Source: Candidatus Latescibacterota bacterium (GTDB lineage Bacteria; Latescibacterota; UBA2968; UBA8231). From it: DNA of 18,210 bases. Position numbers and translations under genes: made by a program. This document shows positions 1 to 7,816 of the stretch, one piece after another. The stretch is from assembly GCA_022825185.1 (NCBI GenBank), contig JAJDYK010000355.1, positions 1 to 18,210 on the forward strand. The letters are read 5' to 3'. The stretch's first letter is position 1, and every line of letters starts with the position of its first letter. The notes beneath the pieces were generated by a model. That model worked only from the letters and a program-made list of their open reading frames with translations. It ran no database searches and was not told where the DNA came from.

Positions 1-1667
1 CTTGGTGGATGTACCGCTGGTGGCCTGCTGCGGCAACCCGTCGCCGCGCCTTCCATGTAGCGATCTTTGCCGTCGGCCTGCTGATGCTGGTAGGCCCGGT
101 GACGCTGCGCAACCGCATCGTCGGTGGCGAGTGGGTCCTCATCTCCTTCAACGCGGGGGTCAACTTCTACCTCGGCAACAACCCGGACTACGACCGCACC
201 GTAGCGGCTCGGCCCGGAGCGGGATGGAGCGAGGTAGTTGACTTGCCACAACGCGAGGCTGGCATCACTCAGCCGGGGGCTGGCTCGAACTACCTTTTGG
301 GCAAATCTTGGGAGTATATACGCACCGAGCCGGGGGACTATTTGGCCCTGCTTTTGCACAAGAGCTATCTGTTTTGGCACGGGGCCGAGATCCCCCGCAA
401 TACCGATCCGTACTTCGCCGCTGAGTACTCGCCGCTGCTGCGCCTTTTACTGTGGAAATACGGCCTCGCGTTCCCCTTTGGCTTGGTCTCGGCCCTCGCC
501 CTGCTCGGGGCGGCCTATGCCCTGCTCAAACCGGAACGCCGCACCCCGGCGACCTATCTCGTCTTGCTCTTTGCCGGGGTTTATATGCTGTCAGTGGTGT
601 TGTTTTTCGTCACGGGCCGCTATCGCTTGCCAGCCGTGCCCTGTCTCTTGCTGCTGGCCGCCTACGGCGCTTGCACCTTGGCTGGTTTGCGCCATAGACC
701 CCTGTATCTGTCGGCAGGCACCCTCGCCGTACTGCTATTGGTCGCCAACGCCGGAAGCGCGGCAACCAGTCCGCACGTGGCCGCTTTTCACCACTACTCG
801 CTGGCGGCTATCTATGAGAACAAAGGCATGAAGACCAACGCCTTGCAGCACTACCGCCTCGCCGTCGAACTAGCCCCGTCCCACCGCCGTGCCCTGCTGG
901 GTCTCGCTCATATGTACGGAGCGACCCAGCGCTACGATGATGCCGCCCACGCGTGGCGGCAATTCCTCGACCACTATCCCGACCAAGACGACGTCCGCCT
1001 CCAGTTCGCGGATTTCCTCCGACTGCGGGGCCAGTTCCAAGAATCGGCGGCCGAGTACCAAAAGCTCCTAGCGCGGCAACCCGCTCAAGCCCACCTGTAC
1101 CTCCGCCTCGGTCGGGCCGAAGCCACAGCCGGCCGACTGGAGCAAGCCGAAGCTGCCTACCTCCGCGCACTCGAACTAGGCTCCCAGTCGGCTCACTATC
1201 TGCTAGGCCAGCTATACGAAAACCAGGACCAGCCCGAGCGCGCCGAACAAGCCTATCAGCAGCTACTAGCCCAGCAACCCGATCATCTCGCCGGGTTGTG
1301 CCATTTAGCCGATCTGCTGTTAAAGCGGGGGGATGAGAAAACAGCCAAAGGTCATTTACTCGCGGCGCTGGCACTCGACCCCGACAATGTGCACGCCTTG
1401 CGCAGCATGGGGACCTTAGAGGCCAACCAGGGTCAGTATCGCCAAGCCCTCCAGCGCTTTGAGCGCATCTTGCAACACCACCCCCGCGATCTGCAAGCCC
1501 GTCGGGCCCTATCCCATCTCCTGCTCAAAATGGGTCAGCGCGAACGCGCCGATGCCGAGTACGCGCACTACCAGCGCCTAAAGCGGCAACACCACATGCA
1601 GCAACAGACGATGGAAAAAACCAAAGAGCTAGCCGACCAACTGCGGCACATGTTCAAAGCGCCCTAG
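1..1667 (+). CDS. Membrane glycosyltransferase-like protein fused to TPR repeats (5' partial)
   Basis: The frame is open from base 3, so the true start lies before the window; the ATG at 9 is internal. About 552 residues are visible. The first ~250 hold several hydrophobic membrane segments and the sequence NAGVNFYLGNNP, a pattern typical of the C-terminal half of GT39/ArnT-like polyprenyl-phosphate sugar transferases. From about residue 260 (base ~787) to about 525 there are seven to eight tandem TPR-like units, for example one starting at ALQHYRLAVELAPSHRRALL. The end is basic and helical. Family knowledge: such enzymes move a sugar from a lipid carrier to an acceptor outside the inner membrane, and the TPR part probably binds protein partners. 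The acidic catalytic residues would lie in the missing N-terminus, so activity cannot be judged. It could instead be an O-antigen-ligase-like or pure scaffold protein. It converges on the Fic gene, with 17 bases between the stops. Confidence 0.75.
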   Translation, partial: WWMYRWWPAAATRRRAFHVAIFAVGLLMLVGPVTLRNRIVGGEWVLISFNAGVNFYLGNNPDYDRTVAARPGAGWSEVVDLPQREAGITQPGAGSNYLLGKSWEYIRTEPGDYLALLLHKSYLFWHGAEIPRNTDPYFAAEYSPLLRLLLWKYGLAFPFGLVSALALLGAAYALLKPERRTPATYLVLLFAGVYMLSVVLFFVTGRYRLPAVPCLLLLAAYGACTLAGLRHRPLYLSAGTLAVLLLVANAGSAATSPHVAAFHHYSLAAIYENKGMKTNALQHYRLAVELAPSHRRALLGLAHMYGATQRYDDAAHAWRQFLDHYPDQDDVRLQFADFLRLRGQFQESAAEYQKLLARQPAQAHLYLRLGRAEATAGRLEQAEAAYLRALELGSQSAHYLLGQLYENQDQPERAEQAYQQLLAQQPDHLAGLCHLADLLLKRGDEKTAKGHLLAALALDPDNVHALRSMGTLEANQGQYRQALQRFERILQHHPRDLQARRALSHLLLKMGQRERADAEYAHYQRLKRQHHMQQQTMEKTKELADQLRHMFKAP

Positions 1668-1684
1668 GAAACACCTTTCCGCAA

Positions 1685-2674
1685 TCACATCTTTCGCCCA
1701 CGCACGGCGAGGCGATACTGCTGATTTTTCGCGGTGGGCGATTCGGGGCGCGTCATTTCCACTAGCCCGGCGGACAGGGCCGGGTGAAGGTAGTTTTTGC
1801 GGAATGTGGGACGATGCAATAACCCCAGTGCCGCCATCAGTTCGACGGCCGTTTTTGGCCCGGTCCGCAAGATCGCAAGCAGCCGCGCTACTTGGTCGCT
1901 TACTTGGTCGCTTACTTGGTCGCTTACTGTGGGTGTCTGAAGTGCATCCAGAATGATCTTCAGCATGAACGCAATGAACGGTGTGCTCTCGCCCTCGGCC
2001 GAACTCTGCCGGATAGCTTGGTAGTAGTCGCCTTGTCGGGCATGCACCAGACTTTCTACCGGGATGTGGGCGAACAGGGGTTTCCAGCGGGTCAGAATCA
2101 AGGTCTGCCAGAGCCGTCCCATGCGTCCGTTGCCGTCCTCAAAGGGGTGAATGAACTCAAACTCGTAGTGGAAGACCGAACTGGCAATCAGCGGATGCTC
2201 ATCGGTGCTGCCCAGCCATGCCAGCAAATTGGCCATGAGTTGCGGTACGCGCCGAGCAGACGGGCCGATGTGCTGGACTGCACCGCCGCCCATCACGCCA
2301 ATGCCGGTGCGGCGATAGTGTCCGGGCGCGTCCAACAATCCGCTCATCAGGACTTCGTGAGCACTCAGCAGGTCGGCTTCGCTAGCCGGGTCCCACTGCT
2401 GGTATTGATCGTAGGCTTTGATGGCGTTGCGGGCTTCCTGAATGTCCCTGAGCGGCGCGACAACGGGCTTGCCATCGAGAATGGTGGAAACTTGCTCCTC
2501 GCTGAGGACATTGCCTTCAATGGCCAGCGATCCGCGAACAGTGAGGATGCGATTGATTCGCCGCAGGCGCAAATCCTGCACAATGCCTGTCGCCCGACCA
2601 ATCGCCTCCCCGATTTCTTCAATGCGAAAAAGGATCTCCGGCGCGATTGTGTATGGTGGTTTTTCAATCTTCAT
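1685..2674 (-). CDS. Fic family protein (protein AMPylase), class II
   Basis: 329 residues. The Fic core motif HPFEDGNGRMGR is intact at 176-187, with catalytic His176 and the acidic and Arg residues that bind Mg-ATP. An inhibitory-helix motif (S/T)xxxE(G/N) is present as S49-L-A-I-E53-G54, N-terminal to the core, which defines class II, self-inhibited Fic proteins. Residues 251-262 are three SDQV repeats that link the core to a C-terminal winged-helix-like segment (263-325), the usual build of the chromosomal Fic/DUF4172-like group. Known role: transfer of AMP (or another nucleotide part) from a nucleotide to a hydroxyl on a target protein. The target is unknown. No separate antitoxin gene is adjacent, as expected when inhibition is internal. 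The upstream isomerase is on the same strand 87 bases away, so co-transcription is possible but not shown. No strong ribosome binding site is seen before the ATG at 2674. Confidence 0.93.
   Translation of the reverse strand: MKIEKPPYTIAPEILFRIEEIGEAIGRATGIVQDLRLRRINRILTVRGSLAIEGNVLSEEQVSTILDGKPVVAPLRDIQEARNAIKAYDQYQQWDPASEADLLSAHEVLMSGLLDAPGHYRRTGIGVMGGGAVQHIGPSARRVPQLMANLLAWLGSTDEHPLIASSVFHYEFEFIHPFEDGNGRMGRLWQTLILTRWKPLFAHIPVESLVHARQGDYYQAIRQSSAEGESTPFIAFMLKIILDALQTPTVSDQVSDQVSDQVARLLAILRTGPKTAVELMAALGLLHRPTFRKNYLHPALSAGLVEMTRPESPTAKNQQYRLAVRGRKM
1890..1925 (-). repeat. Three perfect 12-bp tandem repeats in the Fic linker
   Basis: The unit acttggtcgctt (+ strand) occurs three times head to tail and is followed by two bases of a fourth copy. 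Each unit encodes four residues (SDQV on the - strand), so gain or loss of a copy keeps the frame and only changes the length of the linker between the Fic core and the winged-helix domain. All three copies are identical at the DNA level, which suggests recent slippage or homogenisation. Confidence 0.95.
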
Positions 2675-2717
2675 CTTTTATTCAAGATGTTCGCCTCAAG
2701 CCCAATTTGACCCGGTG

Positions 2718-2738
2718 CCAGCTTCCGTTTGGAGCTGG
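2718..2738. other. Short hairpin in the gap between the isomerase and Fic genes
   Basis: The arms ccagcttcc and ggagctgg pair as an 8-bp stem with one bulged base and a four-base loop (gttt). It lies just after the isomerase stop on the - strand. There is no T-run on either side, so it is not a convincing intrinsic terminator. It may be an mRNA processing or attenuating hairpin, or chance. Confidence 0.3.
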
Positions 2739-2761
2739 AATATACGTTGGCCCCTTTTCGA

Positions 2762-3568
2762 TCAGTACCCCAACCCGCGCAAATACTGGCGCATCCCCGC
2801 ACTCCGCCGCGCCTCGCTGACTGGATCCTCGCCCTCGTAGGCCGGCTCGCCCGGACAACTGGTCACCCAACGGTCAAAGCCTCGCTCGGCGAGCGTGTTG
2901 AGCACCTCGGCAAAGTCGAGGCACTCGCCCTCGCCGACCGAAACCCACTCGGGATTGTAGCGCCCCGGCTCGCGCACCGTGCAAGATATATAGTCCTGTA
3001 GGTGGACGTAGTTGAGCTGATCCCAAAAATCCGTCAGCGACTGCACGGGATCGTAATCCCACAACTCGGCGTGCGAGACATCAATGCACAGCTTCGTTTT
3101 ATCCAGCAAACTCATGTACAGTCGCCAGTCCTCGGCCGAATCCACCAGCAAGTTGGTGTGAATGTGGTAACTTAGTTCCAGCCCGTACTGAGCCGCGTAC
3201 TCGGCCCACAGCTCGGCCCCCTCGGCCGCCCGCTCAATATCGGCTCGTTCCGCTGGCCGTCCTTCCGGCTTGCGACCGCTCATAAACATGAAGCAATCCA
3301 CGCCCATCTCCGCGGCAAAATCCATTCGCCGCTTGTTGCGCTCGGTGTGCTCCCAGTCGCGGTCTTCGGGCGAGCCACTAGCGGTAAATACGCACAGCGG
3401 CATGTCCGCGTCCTCGCACACTTGCTTCAGCCGCTGCGGCGGTCCTAGCCAATCGAGCGGCAACCGCCCCTCCCAACCGTCCCAACCAGCCTTTTTGAGC
3501 TCGGGCAGGGCCTTTGCCAAATCCGGCTGCCGCCAGCGCAGGGTCGCGTATCCCATCTTGAGTGCCAT
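2762..3568 (-). CDS. Sugar phosphate isomerase/epimerase, IolE-like TIM barrel
   Basis: 268 residues, normal for the xylose-isomerase-like TIM-barrel (AP endonuclease 2) family. Visible barrel-strand motifs are YHIH (134-137), IDVSH (162-166), YVHLQDY (187-193) and the Gly/Glu-rich VGEGECLDF (211-219). The Y-H-x-H pattern and the VHLQD strand resemble inosose dehydratase (IolE) and related isomerases, which use a divalent metal bound by acidic and His residues. The C-terminal strand usually carries a Glu ligand; here the segment reads WVTSCPGEP (234-242), so that ligand is missing or shifted. The start is certain: aggagg (3575-3580 on the - strand) sits 6 bases before the ATG. The protein is cytoplasmic and its substrate (an inositol derivative or another ketose) cannot be read from sequence. 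It is divergent from the MFS gene. Confidence 0.88.
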   Translation of the reverse strand: MALKMGYATLRWRQPDLAKALPELKKAGWDGWEGRLPLDWLGPPQRLKQVCEDADMPLCVFTASGSPEDRDWEHTERNKRRMDFAAEMGVDCFMFMSGRKPEGRPAERADIERAAEGAELWAEYAAQYGLELSYHIHTNLLVDSAEDWRLYMSLLDKTKLCIDVSHAELWDYDPVQSLTDFWDQLNYVHLQDYISCTVREPGRYNPEWVSVGEGECLDFAEVLNTLAERGFDRWVTSCPGEPAYEGEDPVSEARRSAGMRQYLRGLGY

Positions 3569-3618
3569 AATCCGCCTCCTTTATTGTGGTTTTAATAAAA
3601 TCCTACGGGCAAAGTTCG

Positions 3619-3647
3619 TTGCCCTTTAATGACATCGCAACGATATT
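3619..3647 (+). promoter_or_regulatory. Possible promoter of the MFS-HEAT gene (would give a leaderless mRNA)
   Basis: ttgccc (3619-3624) and gatatt (3642-3647) are separated by 17 bases, each matching four of six sigma-70 consensus positions. Transcription would start at or next to the ATG at 3655. No Shine-Dalgarno sequence precedes that ATG, which fits a leaderless message. The matches are weak, so this is only a candidate. Confidence 0.3.
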
Positions 3648-3654
3648 TTTTTAC

Positions 3655-5949
3655 ATGGCAAATGCACCTGCTCTCTCGCGCGGCCAAGTGCATCGCGCCC
3701 TTCGGTCCTTCGTCGTCGCCGGCGGCTTGTGGGGCGCTTGGGGACAAGCCTGCGGGTTGGGGACGGCGGCCTTTACTGGCTTCGCGCTGTACTTAGGGGC
3801 CGACGGTGCCTTTATCGCCCTCTTCACTTCCGCCGCGTATTTCTTGGCCCTGACGCAATTGCTCGCGCCCCTGTTGAGTGCCCGCGTTCGCGACAAGAAG
3901 CGCTTTGTCGTCGTTGGCGGCTACGTAGAAATCTTCTTCCGCGGGCTGCCGCTGATCATCCCCCTCTTCGTCCCAGAGCAGTATCGTCTTCTGGCCTTGG
4001 TGGCCATGGTCTGCCTCAGCATGTTCAGCGGCTATGCGATTTCGCCCTTTTACAGCACTTGGATCGCCAACGCCGTGCCGGAGAATATCCGCGCACGCTT
4101 TGCCAGCCGCCAGACCATCGTCAGCACCATAGTAGCTATGATTGCCGGTTTTGCGATCGGCCAATTTCTCGATCTTTTTCCCGACGGAGGCGGCTTTGTC
4201 TGGGTCTTTGCCGCCGGGTCGCTCTTTGGATTCTTGGGCTACTTAAACCTCTTCCGCGCCCCCTTTCCCCAACAAACGGCCGCCACCGACGAACAAAGCA
4301 CGCGCTTGCGCGACCTTGTGCAGCCCTTCTACGACGCCAACTTCCGCCGCGCCGCGCTCTTTTTTGGCCTGTGGACCTTTGGCATTGGGCTAGCTGGACC
4401 GCTCTACAGCGTCTTCATGCTCGACCGCCTGCAAATCTCCTATACCGAGGTCTCGATTTTCAATGCCCTGTTCATGCTGACCAGCATCGTCGGCTACCGG
4501 CTCTGGGCTGGCCTCATCGACCGCTTCGGTGCCAGACCCGTCCTGCAAATTCTGATGACACCAGCCGCGTTCTTGCCTCTCATTTGGACCTTTAATCAGC
4601 CAGGGGCTTACCATCTAGTACCCGTGGCCTTGGTCCTGAGCGGCATTCTATTCTCCGGCATCGGAGTGGGCATCAACCCCCTGCTCTATGGTCTGCTGCC
4701 CCAAGGCGAAAAACGCACGATGTACCTAGCCACTTGGTCGGTAACGGTCAACTTAATGGGTGCGCTCGGCCCCTTGTTGGGCGGCCTACTCGTCGCCCAA
4801 TTAGAGGGCTTGCGCTTTTCTGTGTTCGGCGTGCCCATGGGCGATTTGCAAGTCATCTTTGCCCTCAGCGCCTTGATCCGGCTAGCGCCTTTGTTCATCC
4901 TCCGCACGGTCAAGGACGCGCGGAGCGCGACTTCGCGCAGCCTGCTCTCGCGGATGCTGCGCGGCAATGTCCTCAGCTACGCCTACAACGCCACCATCTT
5001 CAGTCTAGCCACTGCCGAGGGAACCAGAGCGCGCGCCGCCGAGGCCCTGGGCCGTTCGGGCAATCCTCTCGCCATCGAGCAATTGGTCCAAGCCCTAGCC
5101 GACGCCAGCCCTCGGGTGCGCCGCGCCGCGGCCCGCGCCTTGGGCGAGAGCCGGTCGGAAAGCGCTACCGAACCCTTGGTGCGCGAACTGCTCGACGGGG
5201 CCTCGGACATCCGCAGCGAAGCCGCCGAAGCCCTAGGTCGCCTCGGCTCCTCCACGAGCATTGATCCGCTAGTCGAGGCGCTGGACGACGCCGATCCCCG
5301 GGTGCGCATCAGCGCCATTCGCGGCCTAGCCAGCATCCGGGGGGACGAAGTCCACGAGCTACTATTCTGGCAATTTGGCAGCGATTTCGACCCTCTGACG
5401 TTCCCGACGCTGGTCGACGTCCTCGGCGAGCGCCAAGACCGCCGTATCGTCCGGCCCGCGCTAGGCCGCCTGCCCGATTTTCCCTCCCCAGCCGTGCGCT
5501 TGCAGCTACTCAACGGGGTCTGCCGCGCCCTAGGCGCTGGCGACCAGTTCTACCGCTTGCTCTCGCGCGAGGACACCGACCGCGTCGCCGCCATCACCCG
5601 CTTGTTGCGCCGAGCAACGGACTCCTTGGGCAAGGCCCACTGTATCGACACTGAAGACCGCACGCAGTTAAAAACTCTGTGCCGGGAGGTGGTCGCCGCT
5701 TATGAAGAGGAACAGGCCGAGGCACTCGTCGAGGCCATGCGGCAGGTCGTGCACACCGTGCGCGACGGACTCTCTGCCACCAGTGACCAAGCCTACGATG
5801 TGCTCTCAGTGTACGTAGTCCTCATCGCCATCGGCCGCTTCATCAACAGTCCGGTGCGGCAAGAATCGCCCGTTGCCCAAGAGATTTTTCTCACCGTATG
5901 CCTAGGGCGCTTAGCCGCCTTGATCCGCGAGATTGACGACAGGGATTGA
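3655..5949 (+). CDS. MFS transporter with C-terminal HEAT repeats
   Basis: 764 residues from the ATG at 3655. A GTG at 3586 is in frame but lies in the divergent promoter region and would add a tail (MVLIKSYGQSSLPF...) unlike an MFS N-terminus. Residues 1 to ~415 form a major-facilitator-like membrane domain of about 12 hydrophobic segments. About residues 457-570 are HEAT/PBS-lyase-type repeats of ~31 residues with the recurring core RxxAAxALGxxxxxxAxxxL (for example RRAAARALGESRSESATEPL). The last ~190 residues are helical and soluble, with no family I recognise. Plain MFS carriers are ~400 residues, so the C-terminal half is an added cytoplasmic module, probably for protein binding or regulation. 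The substrate is unknown. It converges on the GT2 gene with four bases between the stops. Confidence 0.88.
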   Translation: MANAPALSRGQVHRALRSFVVAGGLWGAWGQACGLGTAAFTGFALYLGADGAFIALFTSAAYFLALTQLLAPLLSARVRDKKRFVVVGGYVEIFFRGLPLIIPLFVPEQYRLLALVAMVCLSMFSGYAISPFYSTWIANAVPENIRARFASRQTIVSTIVAMIAGFAIGQFLDLFPDGGGFVWVFAAGSLFGFLGYLNLFRAPFPQQTAATDEQSTRLRDLVQPFYDANFRRAALFFGLWTFGIGLAGPLYSVFMLDRLQISYTEVSIFNALFMLTSIVGYRLWAGLIDRFGARPVLQILMTPAAFLPLIWTFNQPGAYHLVPVALVLSGILFSGIGVGINPLLYGLLPQGEKRTMYLATWSVTVNLMGALGPLLGGLLVAQLEGLRFSVFGVPMGDLQVIFALSALIRLAPLFILRTVKDARSATSRSLLSRMLRGNVLSYAYNATIFSLATAEGTRARAAEALGRSGNPLAIEQLVQALADASPRVRRAAARALGESRSESATEPLVRELLDGASDIRSEAAEALGRLGSSTSIDPLVEALDDADPRVRISAIRGLASIRGDEVHELLFWQFGSDFDPLTFPTLVDVLGERQDRRIVRPALGRLPDFPSPAVRLQLLNGVCRALGAGDQFYRLLSREDTDRVAAITRLLRRATDSLGKAHCIDTEDRTQLKTLCREVVAAYEEEQAEALVEAMRQVVHTVRDGLSATSDQAYDVLSVYVVLIAIGRFINSPVRQESPVAQEIFLTVCLGRLAALIREIDDRD

Positions 5950-5953
5950 CCGC

Positions 5954-6670
5954 TCAAGACCGACGGCGGTGCACCCAACGGATCCGCGCCAAATCCACGA
6001 GATTGGCCAGCGTCCCGGTCACCGGATTAAAGCGGCTGTCTGGGTCAAAACGCCATTTTACGGGAATCTTTGCGATGCGGTAGCCGGATTGGTGCGCCAG
6101 CAGTAGCAACTCCACGTCGAACATAAACCCGGCGATCTGCTGCCGCGCGCAAAGGTCCCGCACTACCTCGGCCCGAAAAAACTTAAATCCACACTGCGTA
6201 TCGCCAAACTCGCCCAAGCCCATCAGCGCCCGCAAGAGCCAGCCAAACGCCTCGGTCCCCCACTGCCGGTAGCGACGACGTGCGACGACGAATTCCGTCG
6301 CGCTCAGCGTCCGGTCGCCGATCACTCCGTCCCACCCTGCTTCCAATAGAGGCATCACCTGATCGAGCGCGGCAATGTCGGTCTTGTAGTCGCCGTCCAT
6401 AAAGCCGATGTACAGGCCCTTGGCCTCGGCCACACCGTGCTGTACGGAATAGCCCTTGCCTCGGTTGCGGTCGTTTTGCACGCAGCGGACTTGCGGATGC
6501 GCGCGAGCGTACTCCGCAATGCAGGCGACCGTGCGGTCCGTGCTGCCGTCATCCACGACCAGCAATTCACAGGACCACGGCCGCTGCTGCAGCAACGCGA
6601 GCGTCTGCTCCAAGGCGATGAGAATCCGCTTCTCTTCGTTGTACGCGGGTATGACGATGCTCAAATCCAT
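5954..6670 (-). CDS. Family 2 glycosyltransferase, ALG5/DPM1-like
   Basis: 238 residues from the ATG at 6670. An in-frame ATG at 6745 would add 25 residues without family character and would cross the HIT promoter, so the shorter start is chosen. GT2 motifs: SIVIPAYNEE (4-13), VVDDGSTDRT (38-47), NRGKGYSVQHG (69-79), the metal-binding MDGD (91-94, in place of the more usual DADL), and DTQCGFKFF (157-165), which is characteristic of dolichyl/polyprenyl-phosphate glucosyl- or mannosyltransferases. No membrane segment follows, so it is likely a peripheral enzyme at the inner face of the membrane, making a polyprenyl-phosphate sugar donor. Such a donor could feed a GT39-type enzyme like the one at the start of the window, but that link is inference. 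No clear ribosome binding site is visible. Confidence 0.88.
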   Translation of the reverse strand: MDLSIVIPAYNEEKRILIALEQTLALLQQRPWSCELLVVDDGSTDRTVACIAEYARAHPQVRCVQNDRNRGKGYSVQHGVAEAKGLYIGFMDGDYKTDIAALDQVMPLLEAGWDGVIGDRTLSATEFVVARRRYRQWGTEAFGWLLRALMGLGEFGDTQCGFKFFRAEVVRDLCARQQIAGFMFDVELLLLAHQSGYRIAKIPVKWRFDPDSRFNPVTGTLANLVDLARIRWVHRRRS

Positions 6671-6682
6671 AGCTACGTCCGC

Positions 6683-6711
6683 TTGACGTCTCCAGCCGCC
6701 GCGCCTATAAT
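6683..6711 (+). promoter_or_regulatory. Near-consensus sigma-70 promoter of the HIT gene
   Basis: ttgacg (-35, 6683-6688) and tataat (-10, 6706-6711) have the optimal 17-base spacing, 11 of 12 consensus positions. A start near 6718 would leave a ~33-base leader before the ATG at 6751. This is the best promoter seen in the window. Confidence 0.75.
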
Positions 6712-6750
6712 CCGCCGCAACCAAATCCCTAAGCCATGCGAGCAAGGCCG

Positions 6751-7098
6751 ATGAGCGAAGAGACCATTTTTAGCAAAATCATCCGCCGCGAAATTCCCGC
6801 CGACATCGTCTATGAGGACTCCGACTGTCTGGCTTTCCGCGACATCCAGCCCCAAGCCCCGACGCACATCCTCGTCATACCCAAGGAAGTCGTCGCTGGC
6901 GTGCAACACACCGCGCCCGAGCACGGCCCCCTGCTCGGCCACCTGCTGCTCAAGGCCAGCCAGATCGCCGCAGAGCAGGGCCTAGCCGCAGCGGGCTACC
7001 GCTTGGTCATCAATGCCGGCGACGACGGGGGGCAAACGGTCGCCCACCTCCACGTCCACCTGCTCGGCGGCCGCCCCATGCAGTGGCCGCCCGGATAA
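6751..7098 (+). CDS. HIT family protein (HinT-like purine nucleoside phosphoramidase)
   Basis: 115 residues, normal for bacterial HinT. The histidine-triad motif HLHVHLL is at 99-105 (His99, His101 and the nucleophile-position His103). The N-terminus ETIFSKIIRREIPADIVYED and the nucleotide-binding RLVINAGDDGGQTVAHLH are classic for the family. Known activity: hydrolysis of AMP-linked phosphoramidates such as AMP-lysine or aminoacyl-AMP, in the cytoplasm as a homodimer. The start is set at the ATG at 6751, with aagg four bases before it; the ATG at 6736 would add five residues absent from the family. It is transcribed from the strong promoter just upstream and converges on rplC. No intrinsic terminator of its own orientation is seen, so read-through antisense to rplC is possible. 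Confidence 0.95.
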   Translation: MSEETIFSKIIRREIPADIVYEDSDCLAFRDIQPQAPTHILVIPKEVVAGVQHTAPEHGPLLGHLLLKASQIAAEQGLAAAGYRLVINAGDDGGQTVAHLHVHLLGGRPMQWPPG

Positions 7099-7131
7099 AA
7101 AAAGAGGCGATGCCACACCGGGCACCGCCTC
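7097..7131 (-). terminator. Intrinsic terminator of rplC
   Basis: The arms 7104-7114 and 7121-7131 form an 11-bp stem with one A/C mismatch and a six-base loop. On the - strand the stem is followed at once by seven T residues (7103-7097). It begins 30 bases after the rplC stop. On the + strand no T-run follows, so it works only for rplC. Its T-run overlaps the HIT stop codon. Confidence 0.9.
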
Positions 7132-7161
7132 GCAAGCACTCTTAAAACCAGGGGGCTTAAC

Positions 7162-7779
7162 TTAAATGGTCTGTATCAGGACGTAGCCGTTGGCTCCCCC
7201 CGGCACCGCTCCCTTGAGGAACAACAAATTGCGATCCACGTCGATCCGCTCGACGGTCAACCCCTTGGTGGAGACGCGCTTGTTGCCCATCTGGCCGGAC
7301 ATTTTCTTGCCCTTCCACACTTTACCCGGCGTCGTGCCCTGGCCGATGGAGCCGCCGTGGCGAATAGTATCGGGCGTGCCGTGGCTCGCGTTCTTGCCGC
7401 GGAAACCATGGCGCTTGACCACCCCGGCAAACCCCTTGCCCTTGGATTTGCCCGTCACTTTGACCCGGTGGCCGACCTCGAACTGGCTCACGTCCAAGAC
7501 TTGGCCGACCTCGAACTCGCCCTCTTCGCCGCGAAATTCGCGCAGGATGCGATGTCCGCTCACGCCGGCCTTGTCCAGATGGCCCTTTTGCGGCTTGGTC
7601 AGCTTGCGCTCTGGCACTTCGTCGAATGCAAGCTGCAAAGCCGAGTATCCATTGTCCTCTTCGGTCCGCACTTGTACCACTGGGCAGGGCCCAGCCGCGA
7701 CGATCGTCACCGGCGTGAGATCCTCGCGGTCGTTGTACACCTGCGTCATTCCCAATTTCTTGCCAATCAAGGCCCCCAT
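7162..7779 (-). CDS. rplC: 50S ribosomal protein L3
   Basis: 205 residues, full length. The N-terminus GALIGKKLGMTQVY and the central loop GSIGQGTTPGKVWKGKKMSG are diagnostic of L3, an early-assembling 23S rRNA-binding protein next to the peptidyl-transferase centre. Gln147 sits where PrmB methylates L3 in E. coli. The ATG at 7779 has aaggag (7788-7793) 8 bases upstream. Oddly, rplC stands alone: nothing on the same strand lies close on either side, and a strong terminator follows directly, whereas L3 is normally the second gene of the S10 operon (rpsJ-rplC-rplD...). Nothing in the protein looks degraded. Either the S10 operon is split in this genome or this is a second copy. Confidence 0.97.
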   Translation of the reverse strand: MGALIGKKLGMTQVYNDREDLTPVTIVAAGPCPVVQVRTEEDNGYSALQLAFDEVPERKLTKPQKGHLDKAGVSGHRILREFRGEEGEFEVGQVLDVSQFEVGHRVKVTGKSKGKGFAGVVKRHGFRGKNASHGTPDTIRHGGSIGQGTTPGKVWKGKKMSGQMGNKRVSTKGLTVERIDVDRNLLFLKGAVPGGANGYVLIQTI

Positions 7780-7816
7780 AAGGCCAACTCCTTCAAATAG
7801 TTGTCTAGCAAACAGA

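Noticed and set aside
808..1374. 188-residue open frame on the - strand opposite the TPR region
   Set aside because: It is an Arg/Gly-rich shadow frame of the TPR-coding DNA with no family features.
1890..1925. Repeat considered as a CRISPR array or phage site
   Set aside because: The 12-bp units are contiguous without spacers and lie within a coding frame.
1892..2710. 272-residue open frame on the + strand opposite the Fic gene
   Set aside because: Its sequence shows no motif and the opposite frame is a clear Fic protein; it begins in the tandem repeat by chance.
6671..6745. Longer start for the GT2 gene
   Set aside because: It would add 25 residues without family support and would overlap the strong divergent HIT promoter.
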